DNA from: Curvivirga sp965219885
GTDB lineage: Bacteria; Pseudomonadota; Alphaproteobacteria; UBA8366; Aestuariispiraceae
Length of the DNA stretch: 64,000 bases
Assembly: GCF_965219885.1 (NCBI RefSeq)
Contig: NZ_CBDCOT010000009.1
Coordinates: forward strand, 2,604,001-2,668,000
Direction of reading: 5' to 3'
In this document: positions 24,519-33,543 of the stretch, piece by piece
How positions within the stretch are numbered: position 1 is the first letter of the stretch
Layout of the letters: each line of letters begins with the position of its first letter
Position numbers and translations under genes: made by a program
The notes under the pieces: model-generated
Told to the model about the DNA's origin: nothing
Database searches by the model: none
What the model saw: only the letters and a program-made list of their open reading frames with translations

Positions 24519-26771
24519 ATGTCTAAAGATCACGTCATGGTTTCCCATGACGACGATGACGCTGAACAATTTCTAGATCTTTATTCAGGTGAAGATCAGA
24601 ATGTTATAAAGCATGCATGGTGTATGCTTTTAGTGGATGATGATGAATCTATCCATCAACGTGTGCGTGACGAAATCGAGAACTTTAGATTTGAAGGATG
24701 TAAGATTGAGGTTTTGCATGCCTATAGTGCTGCTGAAGCAAAAGAGTTACTTGTAAATAACGCACATATTGCGGTTATCTTTCATGATTATGTGCCGGAT
24801 ATGGCAAAGGCCAGTTTCAATTTTGTTGATTTCGTGCGTAACGATTTAGGAAATTCTGATATACGCATTATTTTGCGCGGGGCTCGTTATTCAACTTTTA
24901 CAGATTGGGATTTGATTTCTAGATACGATATTTCAGATTATCGATCCAAAAATGATTTAGTTGCGGATAAATTTTACACAACTCTAACCGCAACCTTACG
25001 ATCTTATAAACGTCTACACGAAATTAATACCAATCGATTGGGACTGGAAAAAATCACAAAGCATACAGCCAGTCTTATGAAGGTACGTTCACCACAAGAA
25101 TTTTGGCAACAATTACGTGCTTTTATGTGTGAGTCTTTTCCTGTTACTGATGACTTTCTGATGCTGACGCTGGATGGAAAAAGTAATAAAAATTTACGAG
25201 TTGTGGATTCGGGTGGGAAATACCGGCAATTACCAACCGAATGTCGTTTACATAATTTGCATGAAGATGTTGTTGATTGCGCAAGAAGCGCCTTATCAAT
25301 GAGAACCAAGCAGATTAGAAGCTCAACACTGACTTTGTATCTAGAGACATCGAATGCGACTCAATTAATCATTTTCCATGGATTAAAAAGAAAGTTGCGT
25401 GAAACAGAAACACGGTTGATCGATGTGTTTGTTAGTAATGCTGCAATTGCCTTTGATAACATAGAGTTATTTCAAAATGTTCAGAGTTTAGCTTATGAAG
25501 ATCAGTTGACAAAACTGGGTAATAGAAGTGCTTTTGTCGATGCTATTCGCTTCCTTTTACGAGAAATTCATCCGGGTGATGAATATACAATTATTGATGT
25601 AGACTTAGATCATTTTGATGATATTAACGATCTAATCGGACAGCGTCATGGTGACAAAGTCTTGCAGGCATTTGCAGAACATATCGAAAATGTAACACGG
25701 TCTGCTACGCGATTGTGCCGTATTTCCGGAGATGAATTTGGCCTGATTTATAAAACAAAGGGAATCGGTGCTGTTAATTTTGATCCACACCAGTTGCTTA
25801 AATCACTGGAATATAAATTAGATGTTAATGCTTATGATATAACGGTTCGGCCGAGTTTAGGGATCACCAAGTTTTCTGACCGTGGCCAGACAGCAGAATC
25901 GATTATGAGGAATGCGTGGATTGCGTTACGTCATGCAAAGGATAATGGGCGTAATGCATTTACCTATTATTCCAGTAATATGGATAGTGAGGTTGTTAAG
26001 CGTGCTGAATTGATCAGTGACCTTCGGCGTGCTTTGGTTGCGGAAGAGTTTACTTTGTTTTACCAGCCACAATATAGCCTCAAATCAGAGCAAGCTTGTG
26101 GTGTTGAGGCTTTGTTAAGATGGCAGGCACCAGACGGTAGTTTTCGTTCACCTGCAGAATTCATCCCTGCTATGGAACGATCAGGGTTGATTGTAGATGT
26201 TGGAAGTTGGGTCCTGCGCCAAGCTTGTATTGATGCAAAAAGTTGGGAAGGCACCAATTTTGGCCATATTGCGGTTTCCGTAAATATATCCGTTGCGCAA
26301 CTATATCATCGTGATTTTGTTAAAACGGTTGCAACAGTGTTAGAGGAAACTCAGTTAAACCCAAAACGTCTAAAACTTGAAATTACCGAAAGCCTTATCA
26401 TGCAGGATGCCGCAGAAGCAATGCAGGTTTTGCATGAATTACGCGCGCTTGGTTTAGATCTGGCTATTGATGATTTTGGCCAGGGGTATTCTTCACTCTC
26501 CTATCTACAACAGTTGCCATTTGACTATATCAAGGTCGATCAATCTTTTGTGCGTAACATGGTGGAGAACTCCGGTGATGCTGTTATCGCTGATGTGATC
26601 ATTACTTTAGGCCATAGTTTTGGCATGAAAGTCATCGCTGAAGGTGTAGAAGATTTAGAACAGTTGAAGTTCTTGCGTGTATTGGGTTGTGATCAGATAC
26701 AAGGCTATTACTATGCCAAGCCGATGGCAGAATCCGATTTGCGACAATTCGCAATTGATAAAAGAATCTGA
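24519..26771 (+). CDS. REC-like / DUF3369 / GGDEF / EAL protein (c-di-GMP turnover)
   Basis: 750 aa. The order is a receiver-like N-terminus (about 35-160; acidic pair in LVDDDES at 39-43, candidate phospho-acceptor Asp90 in IFHDYVPD), a DUF3369/GAF-like sensor (about 165-320), a GGDEF domain (about 325-480) and an EAL domain (about 490-745). The diguanylate cyclase signature reads SGDEF (403-407), a change of the first Gly to Ser. The phosphodiesterase motifs look intact: EAL at 530-532, ITESLIM, DDFGQGYSS and KVDQSFV. c-di-GMP hydrolysis is therefore the likely main activity. A PilZ effector gene lies 15 kb away. Confidence 0.88.
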   Translation: MSKDHVMVSHDDDDAEQFLDLYSGEDQNVIKHAWCMLLVDDDESIHQRVRDEIENFRFEGCKIEVLHAYSAAEAKELLVNNAHIAVIFHDYVPDMAKASFNFVDFVRNDLGNSDIRIILRGARYSTFTDWDLISRYDISDYRSKNDLVADKFYTTLTATLRSYKRLHEINTNRLGLEKITKHTASLMKVRSPQEFWQQLRAFMCESFPVTDDFLMLTLDGKSNKNLRVVDSGGKYRQLPTECRLHNLHEDVVDCARSALSMRTKQIRSSTLTLYLETSNATQLIIFHGLKRKLRETETRLIDVFVSNAAIAFDNIELFQNVQSLAYEDQLTKLGNRSAFVDAIRFLLREIHPGDEYTIIDVDLDHFDDINDLIGQRHGDKVLQAFAEHIENVTRSATRLCRISGDEFGLIYKTKGIGAVNFDPHQLLKSLEYKLDVNAYDITVRPSLGITKFSDRGQTAESIMRNAWIALRHAKDNGRNAFTYYSSNMDSEVVKRAELISDLRRALVAEEFTLFYQPQYSLKSEQACGVEALLRWQAPDGSFRSPAEFIPAMERSGLIVDVGSWVLRQACIDAKSWEGTNFGHIAVSVNISVAQLYHRDFVKTVATVLEETQLNPKRLKLEITESLIMQDAAEAMQVLHELRALGLDLAIDDFGQGYSSLSYLQQLPFDYIKVDQSFVRNMVENSGDAVIADVIITLGHSFGMKVIAEGVEDLEQLKFLRVLGCDQIQGYYYAKPMAESDLRQFAIDKRI

Positions 26772-26819
26772 CCCATTGAAATTCCTTATTTTTTAAGCTT
26801 TTCCTAGGCTTATCGTCAA

Positions 26820-26910
26820 TGCGACAAATTGATGGCGCGTGTATACTATATTTTCGTCGCGTATAGAGCGGTTTTTGTCGGTCTTTACCTGCATATGGGG
26901 ATTTAGAGCA
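26820..26910 (+). promoter_or_regulatory. Leader of the MttB gene with dyads and a motif shared with the 3.2-kb leader
   Basis: GCGAC (26821-26825) pairs with GTCGC (26856-26860), and CGACAA (26822-26827) can alternatively pair with TTGTCG (26875-26880). From 26876 the order TGTCGGT, TGCATATGGGG, ATTTAGAGCA parallels TGTCGGT, TGCATGTG, AATTTAGCA at 3189-3214 upstream of the FAD/GcvT gene. A shared regulator or RNA motif is possible. Confidence 0.35.
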
Positions 26911-26937
26911 AATTTATTTTGGTGAGGAAAAATAAAA

Positions 26938-28485
26938 ATGAGCGAAAGAGCTTCTCGTCGTCGTAGTGGTGGTGGACGCGCAGCCCGTCAGGCTTCCCGT
27001 TCTGGATCTAGTGGTGCAGCTGCACCAGCATATATTAAACGTAATATTGGTTATTTGGATGTGTTTGATGAAGAGGGCTTGGCCACAATCGAACGCAATG
27101 CAGATACAATCCTTTCTGAAGTAGGTATCGATTTCCGTGATGATCCTGAGGTATTGGATATCTGGCGTGAAGCTGGTGCGGATGTACAGGGCGAACGTGT
27201 TCGTTTTGAACCTGGTATGTTACGTAAAATTATTCAGGACAGTGCACCGTCTGAAATTACACAACATGCACGTAACCCAGAACGTACTGTAAAGATCGGT
27301 GGAAAGAATTCTGTATTCGTACCTGCATATGGACCGCCATTTGTACGTTGCCAAGATAAAGGCCGTCGTTACGCAACCTTGGAAGATTTCCAAAACTTTG
27401 TGAAATTGGCGTATATGTCTCCGGGTTTGCAACATTCTGGTGGTACTGTATGTGAGCCAGTAGATCTTCCTGTGAACAAGCGTCACTTGGATATGGTTTA
27501 TTCCCATATGAAACTATCCGATAAGCCGTTTATGGGGTCTGTAACCGCGCCAGAACGTGCACAAGATACCGTTGATATGTGTAAGATTCTGTTTGGTGAA
27601 GAATTTGTTGATCAAAATACAGTTGTAATTAACTTGATCAATGCGAACTCCCCAATGGTATTCGATGACACAATGTTAGGTGCGTTGAAAGTTTATGCAC
27701 GTAATAATCAGGCTTGTGTGGTGTCACCATTCATCTTGTCCGGTGCGATGAGCCCAGTAACCGTTGCTGGTACATTGGCACAGATCTTGGCGGAAGCAAT
27801 GGCAGGTATGGCATTGGCGCAAATCATTCGTCCAGGTTGTCCGGTTGTGTTTGGTACATTTGGTTCTTCTATTTCCATGAAGTCCGGTGCACCGACATTC
27901 GGCACACCTGAACCATCTATGGTATTGTATGGTGCTGCTCAATTGGCACGCCGTCTTGGTGTTCCATTCCGTTCTGGTGGCGGTCTATGTGGTTCCAAGA
28001 TTTCTGATGCACAAGCAGCTTATGAAGCAGCGAACACATTGCAAACAGCCGCAATTGGTGGTGTGAACTTTATGTTGCACACAGCTGGATGGCTAGAAGG
28101 TGGCCTTGTAATGGGTTACGAGAAATTTGTAATGGATGCAGATCAAGCAGCGATGTTGGGTCGTTTATTGTCTGGACCTGATTTGTCTGAGAACGGTCAA
28201 GCTTTGGATGCGATTCGTGAAGTTGGTCCTGGTAATCACTTCTTGGGTTGTGCACATACACAAGCTAACTTTGAAACAGCATTCTATATGTCCCCATTGG
28301 CTGACAATAACAGCTTCGAACAATGGGAGAGCGAAGGTTCTCTAGACATGACACAACGTGCAAATGCATATTGGAAACAGTTGCTGGAAGAATATGAAGC
28401 ACCAGCTCTTGATCAAGCAAAAGATGAAGAATTGTTAGCCTTCATTCAACAAAAGAAAGATGCTGTTCCTGATTCAAATATCTAA
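26938..28485 (+). CDS. Trimethylamine methyltransferase (MttB) family protein, non-pyrrolysine
   Basis: 515 aa. It has a basic, low-complexity N-terminus (Arg/Ser/Gly/Ala-rich, residues 1-32) and then a TIM-barrel of the MttB superfamily, with GIDF, SGGTVCEPVDLP, FGTFGSSISMKSGAPTFGTPEP and GGGLCGSKISDAQAAYEAANT. The reading frame is open with no in-frame amber codon, so this is the non-pyrrolysine branch, whose members demethylate quaternary amines such as glycine betaine onto a corrinoid protein. The substrate here is not known. No corrinoid-protein gene is adjacent, which is odd for this chemistry. A strong terminator follows. Confidence 0.82.
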   Translation: MSERASRRRSGGGRAARQASRSGSSGAAAPAYIKRNIGYLDVFDEEGLATIERNADTILSEVGIDFRDDPEVLDIWREAGADVQGERVRFEPGMLRKIIQDSAPSEITQHARNPERTVKIGGKNSVFVPAYGPPFVRCQDKGRRYATLEDFQNFVKLAYMSPGLQHSGGTVCEPVDLPVNKRHLDMVYSHMKLSDKPFMGSVTAPERAQDTVDMCKILFGEEFVDQNTVVINLINANSPMVFDDTMLGALKVYARNNQACVVSPFILSGAMSPVTVAGTLAQILAEAMAGMALAQIIRPGCPVVFGTFGSSISMKSGAPTFGTPEPSMVLYGAAQLARRLGVPFRSGGGLCGSKISDAQAAYEAANTLQTAAIGGVNFMLHTAGWLEGGLVMGYEKFVMDADQAAMLGRLLSGPDLSENGQALDAIREVGPGNHFLGCAHTQANFETAFYMSPLADNNSFEQWESEGSLDMTQRANAYWKQLLEEYEAPALDQAKDEELLAFIQQKKDAVPDSNI

Positions 28486-28505
28486 TCAGGATATGCTAAG
28501 AAAAC

Positions 28506-28535
28506 AAAAAGGCGGGAAGAAGTTCCCGCCTTTTT
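28506..28535. terminator. Strong bidirectional terminator after the MttB gene
   Basis: GGCGGGAA (28511-28518) pairs with TTCCCGCC (28523-28530), flanked by A5 and T5. Confidence 0.92.
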
Positions 28536-28558
28536 GTTTTTAAAATATATTTTAAAAT

Positions 28559-28822
28559 CTATTCTTCACCGATACGTGGTTTGCCTGAGCGGCTCGGACC
28601 GAAAGAGCGGTTTAAAACCTGAGTTGAGTCTTCAGCCAATTTGATCGCATCGCTGATATGTTTCAGAATTTCAATGTTATTGTTTAAAACATGTTGTGCT
28701 TCACTGCGTTGGTCATCAGTGATTTTCTGGCAACGAGTGATGACATCCTTACGGATGGTGTTGAGGATATCTTCTAACTTGTAACCGTCAGGTTTCTCAT
28801 CAGATTGAAGAAAATGTGTCAT
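28559..28822 (-). CDS. Small conserved-looking protein, unknown
   Basis: 87 aa, mostly helical and charged: GYKLEDILNTIRKDVITRCQKITD, then VLNNNIEILKHISDAIKLA, with a basic tail NRSFGPSRSGKPRIGEE. No family recognised by eye. The ATG is placed normally and the gene sits between two clear transcription units on its own. Real gene status is supported by absence of a competing frame and by its convergence on a strong terminator. Confidence 0.6.
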   Translation of the reverse strand: MTHFLQSDEKPDGYKLEDILNTIRKDVITRCQKITDDQRSEAQHVLNNNIEILKHISDAIKLAEDSTQVLNRSFGPSRSGKPRIGEE

Positions 28823-28915
28823 TAATCTGCCTTCCCAAGAAAATATTCATTTGCTGATGCTAGAGTGAACCGAAAACTGTTTTGCGTCAAGTGTTTGACT
28901 TAAATACCTAAATAG

Positions 28916-29767
28916 TTATGCGGTGAACTGTTCTTTTAAGATGCGCTCTTCCAGATTATGTTCTGGATCAAAAAGAATGGTGACTGCTGTCTTTTGATCT
29001 TCCCAAACTTCTACTGATTTTACATCACGCACTTCCGTATCATCTGCCACGGCACTTATGGGGCGTTTGATATGTTCTTGTACAGAAAATTTAATACGGG
29101 CATTACGTGGTAAAAGCGCACCCCGCCAACGCCTTGGGCGAAATGGACTAATCGCTGTTAAGGCAAGTACACCTGATCCAAAAGGAAGAATAGGGCCATG
29201 TGCGGACAAATTATATGCGGTACTGCCCGCCGGTGTTGCAACCATAATGCCGTCACAAATTAATTCTTCCATACGCAAGACATCATCAATTTTTATATTA
29301 ATCTTTGCAGCTTGTCGTGTTTCTCGGAAGAGGGAGACTTCATTAATGGCGATCGCCTCAATAAAATCCCCTTTGACCGTTTCTGCACGCATTCGTAATG
29401 GATGTAGACGAAAGCATGTTGCTCGATTTAATCGTTCAATTAAATCATCAGCGGAAAATTCATTCATCAGAAAACCAACGGTGCCACGATTCATACCGTA
29501 AATGGCAGTATTAGTACCAACATTATCCCGTAATGTATGGAGCATCATCCCATCGCCACCAAGAGCGATAATGATACCTGCATCCTCTACTGGAACTGTC
29601 GGATAGCGTGTTTCGATTTCACGTTTTGCTTCTTGTGCCTTATCGGTGTCCCCAGCGACAACGGCTATAGACCCTGACGTTGTAGGTGCAATAATTTCCC
29701 TATCCGCGAGATCCCGCGGAGATGAAACCGTTACAAGTGATTCTAAATCTTTTGGGGTTTGAGACAT
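28916..29767 (-). CDS. nadK: NAD kinase
   Basis: 283 aa. It phosphorylates NAD+ to NADP+ using ATP. The GGDG motif (ALGGDGMMLHTL), GMNRGTVGFLMNEF, INEVSLFRETRQAAKINI and the PAGSTAYNLSAHGPILPF segment are all typical of alphaproteobacterial NadK. AAGGG precedes the ATG. It is transcribed alone and is divergent from the exported protein gene on the right. Confidence 0.94.
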   Translation of the reverse strand: MSQTPKDLESLVTVSSPRDLADREIIAPTTSGSIAVVAGDTDKAQEAKREIETRYPTVPVEDAGIIIALGGDGMMLHTLRDNVGTNTAIYGMNRGTVGFLMNEFSADDLIERLNRATCFRLHPLRMRAETVKGDFIEAIAINEVSLFRETRQAAKINIKIDDVLRMEELICDGIMVATPAGSTAYNLSAHGPILPFGSGVLALTAISPFRPRRWRGALLPRNARIKFSVQEHIKRPISAVADDTEVRDVKSVEVWEDQKTAVTILFDPEHNLEERILKEQFTA

Positions 29768-29918
29768 TTGCCCTTACCTAGTTGCGTTGTTTTACAGCAC
29801 CGCTATGACATCATTTATTTGCCATCTAATTTCTTTTGATTGGATGATGGAGAATAGCCTGATAAGGTGCAAGTATAAAGTAACATTAATTATATTTTTC
29901 AGGGTGAAAGACCAGCAT

Positions 29919-30404
29919 ATGGCAAAAATTCTAAATATACTTTTGGGATCTATGATCGCCGTCATCGGTTTCTTGGGATCCGTAAGCTACGCGCAGGATA
30001 AACATGCTGGCTACTATTATCCGACACCTCAAACAACAGAAGTTTATAAAGGGCGTACCCCTGTTTTTCCTGAAGCAACTGAGTTGAGCCGTCTTGCATT
30101 TGTAACAGCTTTAACAAAGCAATCCACTTCAAGTCCATATCCACCAGAGTTTGTTATTTTTTCTAAGGGCGATCAAAATCAAAAAGCAATTATTACTGCA
30201 GTAGGTAGTGAACGATTTAATACGTTGTATCGCTTGCGGGCATTGTTGGCGATGTTAACTTCTCTTTCACGCACAACACCAATATTCAAGCAATTACAGG
30301 ATAGTAAGGATTTAACTTTTCTTGACATGCTTTATATGATGGGCTTTACACAAATCACGATTAGTGATGGGGATCAAACTGCCCATCAGATTATTTTCGA
30401 GTAA
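29919..30404 (+). CDS. Exported protein of unknown function
   Basis: 161 aa from the ATG at 29919. The first 26 residues form a signal peptide (MAKILNILLGSMIAVIGF then SVSYA before Q). The mature part has a Tyr/Pro-rich start, HAGYYYPTPQTTEVYKGR, and a helical C-terminal half. A longer in-frame start at 29787 would hide the signal peptide, so it is rejected; AGGGTGAAAG lies upstream of the chosen start. No family recognised. Probably periplasmic. The next gene starts 17 bp later. Confidence 0.65.
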   Translation: MAKILNILLGSMIAVIGFLGSVSYAQDKHAGYYYPTPQTTEVYKGRTPVFPEATELSRLAFVTALTKQSTSSPYPPEFVIFSKGDQNQKAIITAVGSERFNTLYRLRALLAMLTSLSRTTPIFKQLQDSKDLTFLDMLYMMGFTQITISDGDQTAHQIIFE

Positions 30405-30421
30405 TTGGACTAGAAAGCCTT

Positions 30422-30841
30422 ATGGAACAAACGCCACATATGTTGGATGACAGGCAGAAAGCGGCGCTGATTTTTGCGAATGAAGCTTTTTACGTGGCTT
30501 TTTCGAACAATGACATCGATGCGATGGAAGCCCTTTGGGCAAAAGAATTCAAAGTTACTTGTTTGCATCCGGGATGGGAACCGCTTATGGGCCGTAATAA
30601 TGTTATGGCTAGCTTTAGAGCTGTTCTGCCGAATAGCCCCTCTGTTACCCCATATGCATCCAAGGCCTTTGGAGTTGGTGATATGGGTTATGTGATTTGT
30701 TATGAGAAAATCCGCGACACATATCTTCTCGCAACAAATGTTTTTATAATGGAGGATGGGCAATGGCGTATGACCCATCATCAGGCAGGCCCAACCGAAG
30801 CCCACCCAACACCATTGGAAGAAGAGGGTAGTCTAAACTAA
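30422..30841 (+). CDS. SnoaL-like/NTF2-fold protein
   Basis: 139 aa with the NTF2-like cone pattern: a first helix ALIFANEAFYVAFSNNDIDAMEALWA, then TCLHPGWEPLMGRNNVMASFRAVL, and the final beta strands with MEDGQWRMTHHQAGPT. Members of the SnoaL-like family are often uncharacterised and occasionally bind small molecules or act as isomerases. Its stop is directly adjacent to the stop of moaA on the other strand. Confidence 0.75.
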   Translation: MEQTPHMLDDRQKAALIFANEAFYVAFSNNDIDAMEALWAKEFKVTCLHPGWEPLMGRNNVMASFRAVLPNSPSVTPYASKAFGVGDMGYVICYEKIRDTYLLATNVFIMEDGQWRMTHHQAGPTEAHPTPLEEEGSLN

Positions 30842-31894
30842 CTATCCGCCCGTTACGCTCATATGGCGTGGGTTCGAAATTTGACTATCACGATCAATAA
30901 TAAAATCATGACCTTTGGGTTTTAGTTTAATTGCTTGGCGAATTCTATCATGCAATAAGTCATCATCTTTACTTGCACGAAGAGGTTCTCTTAAATCTGC
31001 AGCATCTTCTTGTCCTAGGCACATATAAAGCGTACCCGTGCATGTGAGACGAACTCGGTTGCAAGACTCACAGAAATTATGTGTGAGAGGAGTAATAAAG
31101 CCCAATCTTGCACCAGTTTCCTGAATGACTGAATAACGGGCAGGACCACCAGTTTGATAACCAGTTTCATTCAAGGTCCAGCTTTGTTCAATTTGACGTT
31201 TAACATCACTTAAAGGCCAATATTGTTCAAGACGGTCTTCATTTCCAAGATCCCCCATCGGCATTACCTCAATAAAGGTAAGATCAATATTGCGCTCTCC
31301 GCACCATTGGATCATATGATCCACTTCATCATCATTGACACCCTTTAGTGCCACTGCGTTTAATTTTACTTTTAAACCTACGCGAAGGGATTCCTCAATA
31401 CCTTCTAGAACCTGAGGCAATCTGCCCCAGCGAGTGATTGTACGAAACTTTTCTTCATCAAGTGTATCTAGGGAGATATTGATACGTCTTACACCTGCAT
31501 TATAAAGTTCTTGTGCATATTTTTTAAGCAAACTGCCATTCGTTGTAACTGTAAGTTCTTCAAGTTTACCAGAGTCAAGATGGCGTCCTAATCGATTAAA
31601 GAGCCACATAATATCACGGCGTACCAACGGCTCACCGCCAGTGATACGTAGTTTTTGTACCCCTTGATCAACGAAGGCAGAACATAAACGATCAAGTTCC
31701 TCTAAAGTTAGAAGGTCCTTTTTGGGTAAAAAGGTCATATCTTCGGACATGCAATAGACGCAGCGAAAATCACATCTATCGGTGACTGATACACGTAAGT
31801 AACTGACATGGCGTCCAAATGGATCAATCAGTTTTTGTGATTCTTTAATGTCGTTTGCGACTTGCATCTTGTTTCGATCCGATTTTATATCCAA
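30842..31894 (-). CDS. moaA: GTP 3',8-cyclase MoaA
   Basis: 350 aa radical SAM enzyme that starts molybdenum-cofactor synthesis from GTP. The N-terminal cluster is CDFRCVYC (CxxxCxxC), the C-terminal cluster is CESCNRVRLTCTGTLYMC, and the protein ends in GG, which is required for activity in studied MoaA proteins. An internal ATG nine codons in is an alternative start. It is divergent from fdhD (136 bp), next to mobA, making a small Mo-enzyme maturation group. Confidence 0.95.
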   Translation of the reverse strand: MDIKSDRNKMQVANDIKESQKLIDPFGRHVSYLRVSVTDRCDFRCVYCMSEDMTFLPKKDLLTLEELDRLCSAFVDQGVQKLRITGGEPLVRRDIMWLFNRLGRHLDSGKLEELTVTTNGSLLKKYAQELYNAGVRRINISLDTLDEEKFRTITRWGRLPQVLEGIEESLRVGLKVKLNAVALKGVNDDEVDHMIQWCGERNIDLTFIEVMPMGDLGNEDRLEQYWPLSDVKRQIEQSWTLNETGYQTGGPARYSVIQETGARLGFITPLTHNFCESCNRVRLTCTGTLYMCLGQEDAADLREPLRASKDDDLLHDRIRQAIKLKPKGHDFIIDRDSQISNPRHMSVTGG

Positions 31895-32030
31895 TTATAT
31901 ATTTCGATTCATATAGGGCGTTTTGTCGATATTACCAGAGATGAAAACCGAATATATAACATAATTATTATACCTCATCCCTATATCCTATGTGTGTCAG
32001 GATGTAAATTTAAGAAAGCAATAGATAGTC

Positions 32031-32903
32031 ATGGCTGCAGAAGAATTTAAGTTAAAACCTAATGTAGATGATACGCGCTTAACAAGGCCGGTTGTGGGGA
32101 TCGATCACAATGGTTGCTCAGTTAATCTAGATGTAGTGGAAGAACGCCCTTTAACTTTATTTTTGAATGGCCAGGAAATCGTAACCAATATGACTATTGG
32201 TGATTATCCGGAATATTTAGCCGTTGGATATTTATTAAATCAACATATGCTACGTCCCGATGATGAGATCACTGAAATTGATTATGATGATGAACTGGAA
32301 ACTGTTATCGTTAGAACAGCGCGCGAGACAAATTACGAAGATAAGTTGAAAAAGAAAACACGTACATCAGGATGTGCACAAGGAACTGTATTTGGTGATC
32401 TGATGGAACATTTTGAAGAAATTGAGCTGCCCCAAGATGTAAAACTGAAATCTTCTTGGATTTATGCCTTGTCGAAGAAAATTAATATGGCTCCCAGTCT
32501 TTATCTAAAAGCAGGTGCCATACATGGATGCGTTTTATGCGAAGAGGATCGACCTCTCATTTATATGGAAGATGTAGGGCGCCACAATGCGGTAGATAAA
32601 ATCGCTGGTTATATGTTTATGGAAAAACTGTCACCTGAAAATAAGATATTCTATACAACAGGTCGTTTGACGTCTGAGATGGTGATCAAGACAGTGAAAA
32701 TGGGGATTCCTGTCTTGATATCGCGATCTGGCTTTACTGCATGGGGGGGAGAGCTTGCGAGGCAAGTGGGACTAACTCTTATTGGGCGTGCAAAAGGAAA
32801 GCGATTTGTTGTCCTTTCCGGAGAGCAACGTATCGAATTTGATGCTAATCCTGATGATGTGTCTGATGAGGCACGTAAACATGGTCGTAAGGCGGAGGAA
32901 TAG
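32031..32903 (+). CDS. fdhD: Formate dehydrogenase accessory sulfurtransferase FdhD
   Basis: 290 aa. FdhD delivers sulfur from IscS-type desulfurases to the molybdenum cofactor of formate dehydrogenase. The core motifs are TRPVVG near the start, GYLLNQHM, the cysteine loop TSGCAQGTVFGD, KAGAIHGCVLCEED and MEDVGRHNAVDKIAGY. The loop shows one cysteine followed by A-Q-G rather than a CxxC pair. mobA follows after 4 bp, and the FDH alpha gene lies 5.7 kb away, consistent with one Mo-enzyme function. Confidence 0.93.
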   Translation: MAAEEFKLKPNVDDTRLTRPVVGIDHNGCSVNLDVVEERPLTLFLNGQEIVTNMTIGDYPEYLAVGYLLNQHMLRPDDEITEIDYDDELETVIVRTARETNYEDKLKKKTRTSGCAQGTVFGDLMEHFEEIELPQDVKLKSSWIYALSKKINMAPSLYLKAGAIHGCVLCEEDRPLIYMEDVGRHNAVDKIAGYMFMEKLSPENKIFYTTGRLTSEMVIKTVKMGIPVLISRSGFTAWGGELARQVGLTLIGRAKGKRFVVLSGEQRIEFDANPDDVSDEARKHGRKAEE

Positions 32904-32907
32904 GGAA

Positions 32908-33543
32908 ATGCATAAAGGCCCTATTGTTGCTGTTGTTCTTGCAGGTGGTCTTGCACGGCGGATGAATGGAGAAATAAAGCCGCTGAAAGAATTGGCGGGA
33001 AAGCCTATTCTTTCTCATATTATTGACCGTATTACATCTCAGGTGGATCAGGTGGTTATTAACGTTAACCAGAATGAAGATTTGTTTGTAAGATATGGTC
33101 TTCCAATTACAAAAGACAGTATTGATGGGTTTGTTGGGCCTTTAGGCGGAATACTGGCGGGGATGGATTGGGTTGCGAGAAACGTTCCGGAAACTAGGTA
33201 TATGATTTCTGTTCCTGGTGATGGACCATTCTTACCATTAGATTTAGTTGAGGGACTGCTATTGCCCTTAAGAGAAAATAAAGCGCAATTATCTGTGGCT
33301 GTAAGCAACGGGCGTACCCAACCCGTAGTTGGGGCCTGGGATATCTCTCTTCGTGAAGATCTGAGGACGGCATTACTGGAAGAGAAGTTATATAAAGTGG
33401 ATAGATGGACTTCTCGATATCGGATTGACGAGGTAGATTTTTCCCAACCAGACTATGATCCATTTTATAATACAAATAAAATTGAGGATTTGGCGGAGGC
33501 AGAGACGCTATTTATGCAAAAGATTAAGCCTCGTAATCGATAA
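32908..33543 (+). CDS. mobA: Molybdenum cofactor guanylyltransferase
   Basis: 211 aa from the ATG at 32908, which follows GGAGGAATAGGGAA; a longer frame starting at 32782 overlaps fdhD and is rejected. The nucleotidyl-transferase start VAVVLAGGLARRMNGEIKPLKELAGK and the segment VPGDGPFLPLDLV are typical of MobA. It attaches GMP to molybdopterin for bis-MGD enzymes such as formate dehydrogenase. Its 3' end overlaps the convergent dioxygenase-like gene by 20 bp. Confidence 0.9.
   Translation: MHKGPIVAVVLAGGLARRMNGEIKPLKELAGKPILSHIIDRITSQVDQVVINVNQNEDLFVRYGLPITKDSIDGFVGPLGGILAGMDWVARNVPETRYMISVPGDGPFLPLDLVEGLLLPLRENKAQLSVAVSNGRTQPVVGAWDISLREDLRTALLEEKLYKVDRWTSRYRIDEVDFSQPDYDPFYNTNKIEDLAEAETLFMQKIKPRNR

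Noticed and set aside
26938..28485. Pyrrolysine-containing TMA methyltransferase
   Set aside because: The frame is open from start to stop with no in-frame amber codon, so pyrrolysine insertion is not needed.
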